DNA of 64,000 nt, taken from contig NZ_CP039889.1 in the NCBI RefSeq assembly GCF_005221325.1, positions 1,493,501-1,557,500 of the forward strand. Reading direction: 5' to 3'. Origin of the DNA: Agrobacterium tumefaciens. Its GTDB lineage: Bacteria > Pseudomonadota > Alphaproteobacteria > Rhizobiales > Rhizobiaceae. Made by a program: the position numbers and the translations under genes. The notes below the pieces were generated by a model. The model had not been told where the DNA came from. It searched no databases and saw only the letters and a program-made list of their open reading frames with translations. Shown here in pieces: positions 20,097 through 28,272 of the stretch; positions within the stretch are counted from its first letter, which is position 1; each line of letters opens with the position of its first letter.

Positions 20097-20537
20097 TCAT
20101 TTTGCAGGGTCGATGAGAGCAATGCCGAATTCCCTGTTATAACTGCGCCGCAGTTCTGCGGGCGTTTCGCGAATGACCACCTCCAGAGTAGGACGCACCA
20201 CGCCCTTCAGAAAATGTCCGCCTCTTGTGGACCCGTCGGCAAAACCAAGAACCACATGCAGATGCGGATTGGGCACACCGTTCTCGTCCAGGGTAATGTC
20301 CCCCAGCAGGCTCAGAACTTCGCTTTGATCGGTGACCGGAATTTCACTGTAGTCCTGTGTGGACAGATCAAAAAAGGCCAGTGTTGCCGTAGCGAAGGCG
20401 CCAATCGCGGTGACCGAGGCGGCGTTGATATTCTCGGCCTTCGCAAAACGCCTGATGGCCTCGAAGGCTTCTTCCCCGGGATCGATGACGAGGATGAAGG
20501 TGCGCTCCGCGCCGCTTGCCAGCAATCTGCTTTTCAT
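20097..20537 (-). CDS. PCC (DUF296) domain protein
   Basis: The 146-residue protein matches the plants-and-prokaryotes-conserved domain: FILVIDPGEEAFEAIRRFA, then a GAFATATLAFFD strand and the metal-ligand-rich stretch NPHLHVVLGFADGSTRGGHF with conserved histidines, ending at VRPTLEVVI. Prokaryotic members are usually single-domain trimers of unsettled function; in plants the domain is joined to AT-hooks. GGGAGGAAGAT precedes the ATG. It is the third gene behind a stress promoter, after the 73-residue protein and DJ-1 gene, with a hairpin in the 61-base gap that may reduce read-through. Confidence 0.88.
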   Translation of the reverse strand: MKSRLLASGAERTFILVIDPGEEAFEAIRRFAKAENINAASVTAIGAFATATLAFFDLSTQDYSEIPVTDQSEVLSLLGDITLDENGVPNPHLHVVLGFADGSTRGGHFLKGVVRPTLEVVIRETPAELRRSYNREFGIALIDPAK

Positions 20538-20556
20538 ATCTTCCTCCCAAATAGAA

Positions 20557-20580
20557 ATGCCGCCGGGAAACCGGCGGCAT
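20557..20580 (-). terminator. Hairpin between DJ-1 and PCC genes (partial terminator)
   Basis: ATGCCGCCGG, loop GAAA, CCGGCGGCAT: a perfect 10-bp GC-rich stem with a four-base loop (TTTC on the minus-strand transcript). On the minus strand it is followed by TTCTATTT, a weak U tract. It could end part of the transcription leaving the DJ-1 gene and so set a lower level for the PCC gene. Confidence 0.65.
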
Positions 20581-20598
20581 GGGGATGTGGTGCGTGCC

Positions 20599-21159
20599 TT
20601 AAGCGGCGCGACGTTCGTGGCGACCTTCCTCGACCTCTTCCACGATCTTGGCGACGAAGGCGTCGAGATCGTCAGGGCTGCGGGAGGTGATGATCCCCTT
20701 GTCGGTCACTACCTTTTCATCCTTCCAGTTGGCGCCGGCATTCTTGAGGTCGGTCTTGATCGACCAGTAAGAGGTGGCATCGCGGCCCCGCAGGGCATCC
20801 GCTTCGATGAGCAGCCACGGCGCATGGCAGATGGCCGCAACGACCTTGCCGGACGTGACGAAATCGCGGACCACCCGCATCGCATTTTCGTCATGGCGCA
20901 GAATATCCGGGTTTATCTGGCCGCCGGGGAGAACCAGCGCGTCAAAATCTTCCATTTTTACGGCCTTGGCGGAAAGATCGACGGTGATGCTGTCACCCCA
21001 GTCCTTTTTGTCCCAGCTCTTGATCTCGCCCTCCTTGATGGAAGCGATCTTCACATCTGCACCCTTGGCCTTCAGCTGATCATAGGGCACGCGCAATTCG
21101 GAACGCTCATAGCCGTCCGTTGCGAGAATGAGGATTTTTGCAGCGTTGATGGCAGTCAT
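20599..21159 (-). CDS. DJ-1/PfpI-family protein (type 1 glutamine amidotransferase-like)
   Basis: The 186-residue protein has the DJ-1/PfpI fold: an N-terminal ILILATDGYERSEL with the conserved acidic residue, FDALVLPGGQINPD, and the nucleophile elbow VAAICHAPWLLIEA containing the active cysteine followed by histidine. The AICHAPW form is typical of PfpI/YhbO-type proteins, which protect against oxidative and carbonyl stress. The gene lies 17 bases after the 73-residue reading frame and shares its exact EcfG-type promoter. Assignment to protease, chaperone or deglycase activity is not possible from sequence alone. Confidence 0.9.
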   Translation of the reverse strand: MTAINAAKILILATDGYERSELRVPYDQLKAKGADVKIASIKEGEIKSWDKKDWGDSITVDLSAKAVKMEDFDALVLPGGQINPDILRHDENAMRVVRDFVTSGKVVAAICHAPWLLIEADALRGRDATSYWSIKTDLKNAGANWKDEKVVTDKGIITSRSPDDLDAFVAKIVEEVEEGRHERRAA

Positions 21160-21176
21160 GTCTGTCTCCTTTGGGT

Positions 21177-21398
21177 TCAGTCATCCTTGTCGGAATTGAT
21201 GGAGGGCAGGAAAAACTCCACGTCCTTGCGGCGCTCCGCATCGAGATTTTCGATATGCGTTTGCCAGAATCGCTCGGCTTCCGCCGGTTCGTGTTCCCAT
21301 TGGCGCACGAAGGTCTTGTTGTCGTCGATCATCACCTGACGCGTGCCGCCAAGCCGCAGATATTCTTCCGCAAGTTTGCGCGTTTCGGTTTTTTCCAT
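21177..21398 (-). CDS. Small charged protein at the head of the DJ-1 operon
   Basis: ATG at 21398, preceded by TAAGGAGCCGCAAC, gives 73 residues (MEKTETRKLAEEYLRLGGTR, then MIDDNKTFVRQWEHEPAEAE, ending INSDKDD). The composition is strongly charged, helical, with two Trp residues and no membrane segment or recognised domain. Longer readings from 21518 or 21534 lack a ribosome site. It lies directly behind an exact EcfG-type promoter (21555-21579) and is probably cotranscribed with DJ-1. Function unknown; a small stress protein is a fair guess. Confidence 0.75.
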   Translation of the reverse strand: MEKTETRKLAEEYLRLGGTRQVMIDDNKTFVRQWEHEPAEAERFWQTHIENLDAERRKDVEFFLPSINSDKDD

Positions 21399-21554
21399 GT
21401 TGCGGCTCCTTATGGAGGGAAAGCGGGACGGAGGGACGCCGGATGGGTGAGAAGCTCGGCTGCCATTTCGTTGGCCACGGGGAGAAAACGGAAAAATCCC
21501 GGTGTTCTTCGGCACCATCGCGTCCGTTTGACACGGCGGCCCTCCTGTCTGAAC

Positions 21555-21579
21555 AACGTCAGCTTTCCGGTATAGTTCC
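21555..21579 (-). promoter_or_regulatory. EcfG-type promoter (exact consensus) for the small protein/DJ-1/PCC operon
   Basis: On the minus strand GGAAC (21579-21575), a 16-base spacer and CGTT (21558-21555). Exact consensus. It lies about 157 bases upstream of the 73-residue protein start and is back to back with the near-consensus site at 21637 that faces the other way. Confidence 0.7.
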
Positions 21580-21636
21580 GCAGTTTTCCGAACGACTTTA
21601 TCGGCTCGCGCAAATGAATAGTGCGCAATTTTAACC

Positions 21637-21662
21637 GGAACAAACCGGCGTCTTCCACTGTT
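21637..21662 (+). promoter_or_regulatory. Near-consensus EcfG-type promoter for the amidohydrolase/DUF1704/ATP-grasp operon
   Basis: GGAAC (21637-21641), a 17-base spacer and TGTT (21659-21662). It differs from the consensus at one -10 base. The start codon at 21688 is 26 bases downstream of the -10, a natural leader length. With the opposite-facing exact site 58 bases away it forms a divergent pair. Confidence 0.45.
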
Positions 21663-21687
21663 TTACACCCCATGCAGGGGAGGCAGC

Positions 21688-22515
21688 ATGGCAGCCAGAA
21701 ACGACGACAAATATCGCGGCGATACTGAAAACAAAGGTTTCTGGTCGATCGACTTCGGGCAGTCACCGGTTGTCGGCACGGCTATTCACGACGGTCATTT
21801 CATCCGTTCGGATATGGTCGACCTGATGGCTCTTTCTCCGGAACAAAGGCTGCGTGAGGAAGATCCGTTCACCGCTGACATGATTGCGGGACTTACAAAC
21901 CGCATCGTCGTGCACCATTCACGTTTCGAAATCGATCTCAACCGCGCGGCCGATCAGGCGATCTATTTGAAGCCGGAGCAATCCTGGGGGCTTGAGGTCT
22001 GGAACGAGGAACCATCACAAGACGCGGTTCGCCAGTCACTCGGTTTTCATGCGGATTATTACGCGATGCTTGAAAGCGTTCTCTCGGCCGTCGAGCGGCG
22101 GTATGGGGCTTTCGTGGTGCTGGATGTGCACAGCTACAATCATCGCCGCCAGGGCGCCAGCGAGCCGCCAACGGCGCAGGCGGAAGCACCCGATATCAAT
22201 ATCGGCACGTTTTCAATGGATCGCAACCGCTGGAACGATGTGGTCAGTGCGGTGGGGCAGCATTTCGCATCCGCGACCATCGGCGGTCGCCGCCTTGATG
22301 TGCGCGAGAACGTGGCCTTTCAGGGCAAGGGGGAACAGACCCGCTTCATTCACGAACGTTTTGCGGAGAACGGCTGCGCCATTGCAGTCGAGTTCAAGAA
22401 GTTCTTCATGGACGAGTGGACGGGAGAGCCGGACAGGCGTGTGGTTTCGGATATCAGAGAGACTGTCGCTGCTCTTCAGCCGGTTCTCGAAGAGTGCCTG
22501 AGGTCGCGGCGATGA
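21688..22515 (+). CDS. N-formylglutamate amidohydrolase-family protein
   Basis: The 275-residue protein belongs to the N-formylglutamate amidohydrolase (HutG-like) family of zinc amidohydrolases. Visible motifs are TNRIVVHHSRFEIDLNRAAD, VVLDVHSYNHRR (metal-binding Asp/His), and the C-terminal AIAVEFKKFFMDEWTGE with the catalytic glutamate. No histidine catabolism genes are nearby, so the hut role is unlikely. The gene starts a tight operon with a DUF1704 protein (4-base overlap) and an ATP-grasp ligase, so it more likely hydrolyses a specialised acyl-amino-acid amide. AGGGGAGGCAGC is the ribosome site. Confidence 0.87.
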   Translation: MAARNDDKYRGDTENKGFWSIDFGQSPVVGTAIHDGHFIRSDMVDLMALSPEQRLREEDPFTADMIAGLTNRIVVHHSRFEIDLNRAADQAIYLKPEQSWGLEVWNEEPSQDAVRQSLGFHADYYAMLESVLSAVERRYGAFVVLDVHSYNHRRQGASEPPTAQAEAPDINIGTFSMDRNRWNDVVSAVGQHFASATIGGRRLDVRENVAFQGKGEQTRFIHERFAENGCAIAVEFKKFFMDEWTGEPDRRVVSDIRETVAALQPVLEECLRSRR

Positions 22516-24389
22516 GTGTTTCCTCCGCACGCCGCGCACCCTCCCCCGTCGCCGATCTCGTGGATGATGTCGTCTCCTGCCTTGAGGCTGGCAAGGCCAT
22601 TCGCCGTGATGTCGGAAAGGATGGCCGGCTGCATATCGACCGGCCGCTGCCGTTCCTCTGCCTGCATCTGACCGGGGGTACGAAAAATCTCGCCGCCCGC
22701 GATATCGCCGCCGCCCATGCATCCTATCTCATCTCTTCCACCATCCAGGAGGCCGCACCGCTGATCGAGGCGGTTGGCGTAGCCATGCGGGAGCGTTTCG
22801 GCGCCTTCATCGTTCTCGATATCGGCGAGTTGGAGCACGATATCCTGCTCGCCGACGATTCCCCCTTCCTGCCGCATTATGAGGTTTCCGTCTCGGCGAC
22901 TTCGGAACCGGAAACCCAGAAAGCCCGCCGGGTCTTCATCAAGGCGGTCTGTGATGCCGAAGTGCGTTTTCGCACGCCGCGCATCACCCGGCCGGAGCCG
23001 GAAGCCGATCCGATCCTCCGGTTTCAGAATGCCGGACTGAATTTTCCCTGCATCAGCGTGCGTTTTGCACCGATCTATCGCCAGCCCGAATCCGGTGCTG
23101 ACTATCCCGGCCTGCGTGAGACGATGATCGCCGATCTCTTCGATGCCGGTCTGCAGGCCTTCTCGTCATTTTCGTCCGGTATGGATGCGCTGAAGGTCAC
23201 CAGCCACCGGGCGCTCGGTCGCAAGGCCTTTGTCGATGCCGTCCGGCGCGCCGACCGCTCGGTTGACGAGATCGTTTCATCCTTCGATTTTCTTCTGTCC
23301 GTCACGCCGATCAATGCCCGCCGGGCCTTCGAGGAATTTCGTGATGGCAACTTCCAGTTTGCGCCGCGCCTGCTTTACCGGCCGCTGGGCGTTGATGTGG
23401 AAGAGCAGAAGCGCAAGCTCTATTCCGTTGTTTTCGATCATCTGGAAGACCCGGTTCTCTATCATCTCTACCGGGAGAAACAGCGGGAGATCGACCTGCA
23501 ACTGACGATGCTTGCGAGCCTGCATCACCGCACCTTCACCGATTTTTCGCGCGCCCTTTATGGTGCCGTCGAACCCGCCCTTCTGACGTTGGCGCTTCGT
23601 GTGCTAGAGGATTGCCCGCGCGGGCAAGAAACCAGCGAAATCGCCATGGTGGATTGTTATGCGGTCGCCAAGAAATCACGGGAAATGGTCGAGGCTTATC
23701 GGGGGGAAGAACCGGAATTCAAGGCCCGTGTCGAAATCCGCGACGACCTGCCGCCCGGTCTGATGGTGACGGGCGAAAAGCTGTTGATCTCCCGTCACAC
23801 GGTCATGGAGCAGCGTCGTGTCGAGGCGCTGCTGTCGCATGAGATCGGCGTGCATCTGCTCACCTATTTCAATGGCTCGTCCCAGGGCCTCAGGCTCTTC
23901 CGCACCGGCCTCTCCGGTTACGAGGGTGTGCAGGAGGGGCTGGCGGTGCTGGCGGAACATCTGGCGGGTGGGATGACGCGCGAACGCCTGCGGCTGGTCG
24001 CCGGCCGCGTCGTCGGCTGCGCTGCCATGCTGGACGGCGCGACTTTCGTGGAAACCTTCCGCATCATGACTCGTGAACATGGTTTCGATGCTGCCGGCGC
24101 CTTCAACATGGTGCTGCGCATCTATCGCGGCGGCGGTCTTTCCAAGGATGCGATCTATCTGCGTGGGCTGGCCGAGGTGCTGGACCATCTGTGCAGGGGC
24201 GGGGCGCTCGACCCCTTCTGGATGGGCAAGATTGCCGCCCAGCATTTCCCTGTCATGCAGGAGCTTGCCCTGCGTGGCCTGCTTCGCCCGCCGGGTGTGA
24301 GACCCGCCTTTCTGCTGCCCGCCAAGGCCAATGAGCGGCTGGAGAAAATACGGGCGGGATTATCAATTGCCGAACTGGCGACATTATAG
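22512..24389 (+). CDS. DUF1704 / QEGLA-motif protein, HExxxH metallopeptidase-like
   Basis: ATG 22512 overlaps the previous stop by 4 bases and gives 625 residues. The C-terminal half carries HEIGVH (His443, Glu444, His448), an HExxxH zinc motif, and VQEGLAVLAEH (QEGLA at 474-478), whose glutamate could be the third ligand. This is the DUF1704 family, often annotated as flavohemoglobin expression-modulating QEGLA protein. The animal relatives (MATCAP/KIAA0895 family) are tyrosine carboxypeptidases that trim tubulin. The N-terminal ~300 residues are a separate domain that resembles the neighbouring amidohydrolase in places (RFGAFIVLDIGELEHD) and may be a degenerate copy. A peptidase acting on a C-terminally added amino acid is inferred. 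Confidence 0.85.
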   Translation: MSVSSARRAPSPVADLVDDVVSCLEAGKAIRRDVGKDGRLHIDRPLPFLCLHLTGGTKNLAARDIAAAHASYLISSTIQEAAPLIEAVGVAMRERFGAFIVLDIGELEHDILLADDSPFLPHYEVSVSATSEPETQKARRVFIKAVCDAEVRFRTPRITRPEPEADPILRFQNAGLNFPCISVRFAPIYRQPESGADYPGLRETMIADLFDAGLQAFSSFSSGMDALKVTSHRALGRKAFVDAVRRADRSVDEIVSSFDFLLSVTPINARRAFEEFRDGNFQFAPRLLYRPLGVDVEEQKRKLYSVVFDHLEDPVLYHLYREKQREIDLQLTMLASLHHRTFTDFSRALYGAVEPALLTLALRVLEDCPRGQETSEIAMVDCYAVAKKSREMVEAYRGEEPEFKARVEIRDDLPPGLMVTGEKLLISRHTVMEQRRVEALLSHEIGVHLLTYFNGSSQGLRLFRTGLSGYEGVQEGLAVLAEHLAGGMTRERLRLVAGRVVGCAAMLDGATFVETFRIMTREHGFDAAGAFNMVLRIYRGGGLSKDAIYLRGLAEVLDHLCRGGALDPFWMGKIAAQHFPVMQELALRGLLRPPGVRPAFLLPAKANERLEKIRAGLSIAELATL

Positions 24390-24399
24390 GAGGGGCTTT

Positions 24400-25446
24400 A
24401 TGCGTATCGCATTTTTCGTCAATTCCATCGAAACCGAAGGGCCGAACTACGCCACCGGCCTTCTGGCCATGGCGGCGCTCAATCGCGGCCATGAGGTGGT
24501 CTATCTGACGCCAGGGGATTTTACCCTGCGCTCGGATGACAGCCTGACCATTCACGCCACCGTCCTGCCGAAGGGTAGAATCAAGAAAGGCGAGACGTTC
24601 CATTCCACGCTCCAGGACAAGGCGCTGGAGCGGCGCACCATGGATGTCGAGGAAATCGATGCGCTGATGCTGCGCAACGACCCTTCGCTCGACCAGACGA
24701 CACGGCCATGGGCGGTGCATGCCGGCATTCTCTTCGGGCGGCTTGCCGAACAGCGCGGCGTCGTGGTGCTGAACGATCCAGAGGGTCTGGCGCTTGCGCA
24801 GAACAAGCTCTACTTCCAGAGCTTCCCCGAAATCGTTCGCCCGACCACGATCATCTCGCGCAATGTCGATGAAATCCGCGCCTTTGCCGATGCGCATCCA
24901 AAGGGCGTCATCGTCAAGCCGCTGCAGGGCTCCGGCGGCAAGAACGTCTTCAAGATCGGCTCCAGCAAGGAGACCAATCTCAACCAGATTTTCGAGGCGG
25001 TGAGCCTCGAAGGTTATCTGATCGCGCAGGCCTATCTGCCGGCCGCGAAAGACGGCGATATCCGCTTTTTCATGATGAATGGCCGTCCGCTGATGCGTGA
25101 CGGCAAATATGCCGCCCTTCGCCGCGTGCCGGCCAAGGGCGACCTGCGTTCCAATATCCACGCAAAAGGCACCGCCGAGGCCGTGAAGGTGACGGATGAA
25201 ATCGTGGCGCTTGCCGAGATGGTGCGGCCGAAGCTCGTGGAGGACGGCATGTTCCTCGTGGGGCTCGATATCGTTGGTGACAAGATATTGGAGGTGAACG
25301 TCTTTTCGCCCGGTGGCCTTTCCAATATCCGCGATCTGACAGAGATGGATTTCAGCGATACCATCATCGAGGCCGTGGAAACCAAGATCGCCATGCAGAG
25401 CGCTTCCGCCGGCACGATCTCAAATCGCCTGCTGGCGACTTTGTAG
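24400..25446 (+). CDS. Glutathione synthetase-like ATP-grasp ligase
   Basis: ATG 24400, with AGGAGGGG just upstream and 10 bases after the DUF1704 stop, gives 348 residues. An N-terminal pre-ATP-grasp domain (MRIAFFVNSIETEGPNYAT) is followed by the ATP-grasp region: GVIVKPLQGSGGKNVFKI (glycine-rich lid and lysine), DGDIRFFMMNGRP, and the metal-binding VGLDIVGDKILEVNVFSPGG. The pattern is that of bacterial glutathione synthetase, but a dedicated gshB is normally located elsewhere in rhizobia and the operon partners are an amidohydrolase and a peptidase-like protein. I read it as an amino-acid or peptide ligase of unknown substrate. Confidence 0.85.
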   Translation: MRIAFFVNSIETEGPNYATGLLAMAALNRGHEVVYLTPGDFTLRSDDSLTIHATVLPKGRIKKGETFHSTLQDKALERRTMDVEEIDALMLRNDPSLDQTTRPWAVHAGILFGRLAEQRGVVVLNDPEGLALAQNKLYFQSFPEIVRPTTIISRNVDEIRAFADAHPKGVIVKPLQGSGGKNVFKIGSSKETNLNQIFEAVSLEGYLIAQAYLPAAKDGDIRFFMMNGRPLMRDGKYAALRRVPAKGDLRSNIHAKGTAEAVKVTDEIVALAEMVRPKLVEDGMFLVGLDIVGDKILEVNVFSPGGLSNIRDLTEMDFSDTIIEAVETKIAMQSASAGTISNRLLATL

Positions 25447-26469
25447 TTAGTCCTGCAGCTCGGCCGATTGCATCTGGCGATACCAGGTGACGAGGGCCTT
25501 GATGCCCTCCTCGACTGGGGTCTGCGGCACATAACCGGTCAATGCCCTCAGAAGATCGGGCGAGGCGAAGGTGCGCGGCACATCGCCCTGCTGCATCGGC
25601 AGCATGTTGCGGATCGCCGGCTTGCCGACTGCCTTTTCGATCGTTTCGACGAAGTGCATCAGTTCTACCGGCTGGCCGCCGCCGATATTGACAACGCGGA
25701 ACGGCGCGTGGTGCGAAAGCGTGTCGGTCACGCCTTCCTGCGTCACGCGGTTTTCCTCGGAGGGGATGACGGTGCTCAGCCGGACGATGCCTTCGACCAG
25801 ATCGTCGATATAGGTGAAATCACGGCTCATATTGCCTTGCCCGTAAATATCGATCGGCTGGCCGTTGGAGACGGCATCAACGAATTTGATCGGCGCCATG
25901 TCCGGCCGTCCCCACGGGCCATAGACGGTGAAGAAACGGAAGGCGGTGGTGGGCAGCTTGTGCAGATGGGCATAGCTGTGCGCCATCAGCTCCATCGATT
26001 TTTTGGTGGCGGCATAAAGCGTCATCGGCTCGTCGGCCTTGTCGCTCTCCGCAAATGGGATTTTTTCGTTGGCGCCGTAGATGGAGGAGGTCGATGCCAG
26101 CATCAGGTGCTTGACATCAAGGCTTCTCGCGAGCTCCAGCATGTTGAATGAGCCGATGAGATTGGAATCGATATAGGCGCGCGGATTTTCAAGGCTGTAA
26201 CGAACACCGGCCTGGGCGGCGAGATGGATGATGATCTCAGGTTCTGCGGCCTCCGCCGCCCGCTTTAGCGCATCGGTATCTTCCAGCATGCCGATTTCAG
26301 CCCGGAAGCCGTTGGAGCGGGAAAGGATGGCGTGGCGTTTTTCTTTCAGGCTGACATCGTAATATTTCGTCATGCCGTCGAAGCCGGTCACGAAGTGTCC
26401 CGCATCCAGCAGCCGCTTTGCGACGTAAAAGCCGATGAAGCCTGCCGTACCGGTAACCAGATAACGCAT
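25447..26469 (-). CDS. UDP-glucuronate 4-epimerase-like NAD-dependent epimerase
   Basis: The 340-residue extended SDR has the NAD motif [17 protein letters not shown], an active-site serine in LASTSSIYG and the YAATKKSME catalytic Tyr/Lys pair, with the [14 protein letters not shown] stretch typical of UDP-glucuronate 4-epimerases (LpsL type). It would convert UDP-glucuronate to UDP-galacturonate. Directly upstream on the same strand lies UDP-glucose 6-dehydrogenase, which makes its substrate, 86 bases away. The product feeds galacturonate-containing lipopolysaccharide or exopolysaccharide. The stop codon abuts the convergent ATP-grasp gene with no spacer. Confidence 0.9.
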   Translation of the reverse strand: MRYLVTGTAGFIGFYVAKRLLDAGHFVTGFDGMTKYYDVSLKEKRHAILSRSNGFRAEIGMLEDTDALKRAAEAAEPEIIIHLAAQAGVRYSLENPRAYIDSNLIGSFNMLELARSLDVKHLMLASTSSIYGANEKIPFAESDKADEPMTLYAATKKSMELMAHSYAHLHKLPTTAFRFFTVYGPWGRPDMAPIKFVDAVSNGQPIDIYGQGNMSRDFTYIDDLVEGIVRLSTVIPSEENRVTQEGVTDTLSHHAPFRVVNIGGGQPVELMHFVETIEKAVGKPAIRNMLPMQQGDVPRTFASPDLLRALTGYVPQTPVEEGIKALVTWYRQMQSAELQD

Positions 26470-26555
26470 GATGACTATGTCCCGAATCTGTTGGTGCGTT
26501 TGCGGTTAACCCGAAGCGCGAAAATTGTTTCAGTGAAATTCCAGACGACGAAGCG

Positions 26556-27887
26556 CTAGAGTTCCTTGCCGGCGGTATCCTCATGCGGGCGGCCGACGGC
26601 GGCATAGATGAAACCATGCGCGGCAACTTCATCCGTGCGGTAAATATTGCGCAGGTCCACCAGAACAGGGCTTTTCATGATCGCCTTCAGGCGCGGCAGA
26701 TCAAGCGCGCGGAACTGGTTCCATTCCGTCACGATCACCACGGCATCTGCATCTTGCGCCGCCTCGTAGGGGCCTGTTGCGTATTCGATATCCTCCATCA
26801 GATGGCGGGCATTCGCCATGCCTTCGGGATCGTAACCGACCACTTTTGCCCCACCATCCTGCAGGGTCTGGATGATGGCGATCGCCGGGCTGTCGCGCAT
26901 GTCATCGGTGTTCGGCTTGAAGGTGAGGCCCAGCACGGCGATCTTCTTGCCACGAACGTCGCCGCCCACCGCATTGATGACCTTGCGGCCCATGGCGCGC
27001 TTGCGATTGTCGTTGATGGCAATGGTGGTTTCGATCAGCCGCACCGGCGCATCATAATCCTGCGCGGTCTTGGCAAGCGCCAGTGTATCCTTTGGGAAAC
27101 AGGAGCCGCCATAACCGGGGCCGGCATGCAGGAATTTCGAGCCGATGCGGCCATCGAGACCGATGCCGCGCGACACGTCCTGCACATTGGCGCCGACCTT
27201 TTCGCAGAGGTCAGCCATTTCGTTGATGAAGGTGATCTTCATCGCCAGAAAGGCGTTGGCGGCATATTTGATCAGTTCCGACGCGCGCCGCGTGGTGAAG
27301 AGTAGCGGCGACTGATTGAGGTAGAGCGGACGGTAAACCTCCGTCATGACAGGGCGGGCACGCTCGTCGGAAAGGCCAACGACGATACGGTCCGGCCGCT
27401 TGAAATCCTCGATGGCTGCCCCTTCGCGCAGGAATTCCGGGTTGGACACCACGGCGAAATCGGCGGAGGGGTTTTCCTCGCGAATGATGCGCTCCACCTC
27501 ATCGCCGGTGCCGACCGGAACGGTCGATTTGGTGACGATGACGGTGAAACCATCCAGCGCATGGGCGATCTCTTTTGCCGCCGCATAGACGTAACCGAGA
27601 TCCGCATGGCCATCGCCGCGCCGCGAGGGCGTGCCGACCGCGATGAAGACGACCTCGGCATTGGCGACGGCCGCGGAAAGATCGGTGGTGAAACTCAACC
27701 GGCCGGCCCTGGCGTTGTTGGCGACGATCGTCTCCAGACCCGGTTCGAAGATCGGAATATGGCCGTTTTTCAGGGCCTCGATCTTCTCCGGCATCTTGTC
27801 GACGCAGACCACATCGTGGCCGAAATCTGCAAAACACGCGCCGGACACAAGGCCGACATAACCCGAACCGATCATCACTATCCGCAT
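26556..27887 (-). CDS. UDP-glucose 6-dehydrogenase
   Basis: The 443-residue protein has the N-terminal NAD-binding motif MIGSGYVGLVSGACFADFGH, the central ANAFLAMKITFINE helix, the catalytic cysteine motif GPGYGGSCFPKDTLAL, and the C-terminal domain with GLTFKPNTDDMRDSP. This is the Ugd/RkpK family, oxidising UDP-glucose to UDP-glucuronate with two NAD. GAAAGGAAAAAG is the ribosome site. It probably forms a two-gene unit with the downstream epimerase for nucleotide-sugar supply. Confidence 0.95.
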   Translation of the reverse strand: MRIVMIGSGYVGLVSGACFADFGHDVVCVDKMPEKIEALKNGHIPIFEPGLETIVANNARAGRLSFTTDLSAAVANAEVVFIAVGTPSRRGDGHADLGYVYAAAKEIAHALDGFTVIVTKSTVPVGTGDEVERIIREENPSADFAVVSNPEFLREGAAIEDFKRPDRIVVGLSDERARPVMTEVYRPLYLNQSPLLFTTRRASELIKYAANAFLAMKITFINEMADLCEKVGANVQDVSRGIGLDGRIGSKFLHAGPGYGGSCFPKDTLALAKTAQDYDAPVRLIETTIAINDNRKRAMGRKVINAVGGDVRGKKIAVLGLTFKPNTDDMRDSPAIAIIQTLQDGGAKVVGYDPEGMANARHLMEDIEYATGPYEAAQDADAVVIVTEWNQFRALDLPRLKAIMKSPVLVDLRNIYRTDEVAAHGFIYAAVGRPHEDTAGKEL

Positions 27888-28272
27888 TCTTTTTCCTTTC
27901 GGTTAGCGAGGCCATGTTAACTCGGCAGCACCGGCCGGGGAAATCGGCGGGTGAAAAATCGCATGATGATATTTAGCCGCCTTCATGCCCGTCGCCAAGC
28001 GCCACGATCAACACCGGCTAACCTCTTTCCATGACGGTGATGTGATGGCCTTGGCGGGACAAATTTGCCGCACCTCGCAGCCGATTGCATCGATGCGGTG
28101 AGATCGCTCATTTTTGCCTGTTTTGCGGCTTGCACTCATAGGTAGCCGGGTCTAGCCATAGGGTCGAGGATCAAATCTGCCAGACTGTCTGTCCCCTTGG
28201 AGGGGGCGTCCGGGTCGCGTTCCACGCGGCCGGGGGATGCTTTGCGTTGCGGTCGATGTTCGGGGAAGTCAA
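27888..28272. other. Divergent intergenic region ugd / DMT transporter
   Basis: 385 bases without a gene. It must carry the promoters of ugd and of the transporter, but I see no confident consensus element. A small palindrome (GCATCGATGC, around 28088-28097) is the only clear dyad. Confidence 0.45.
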
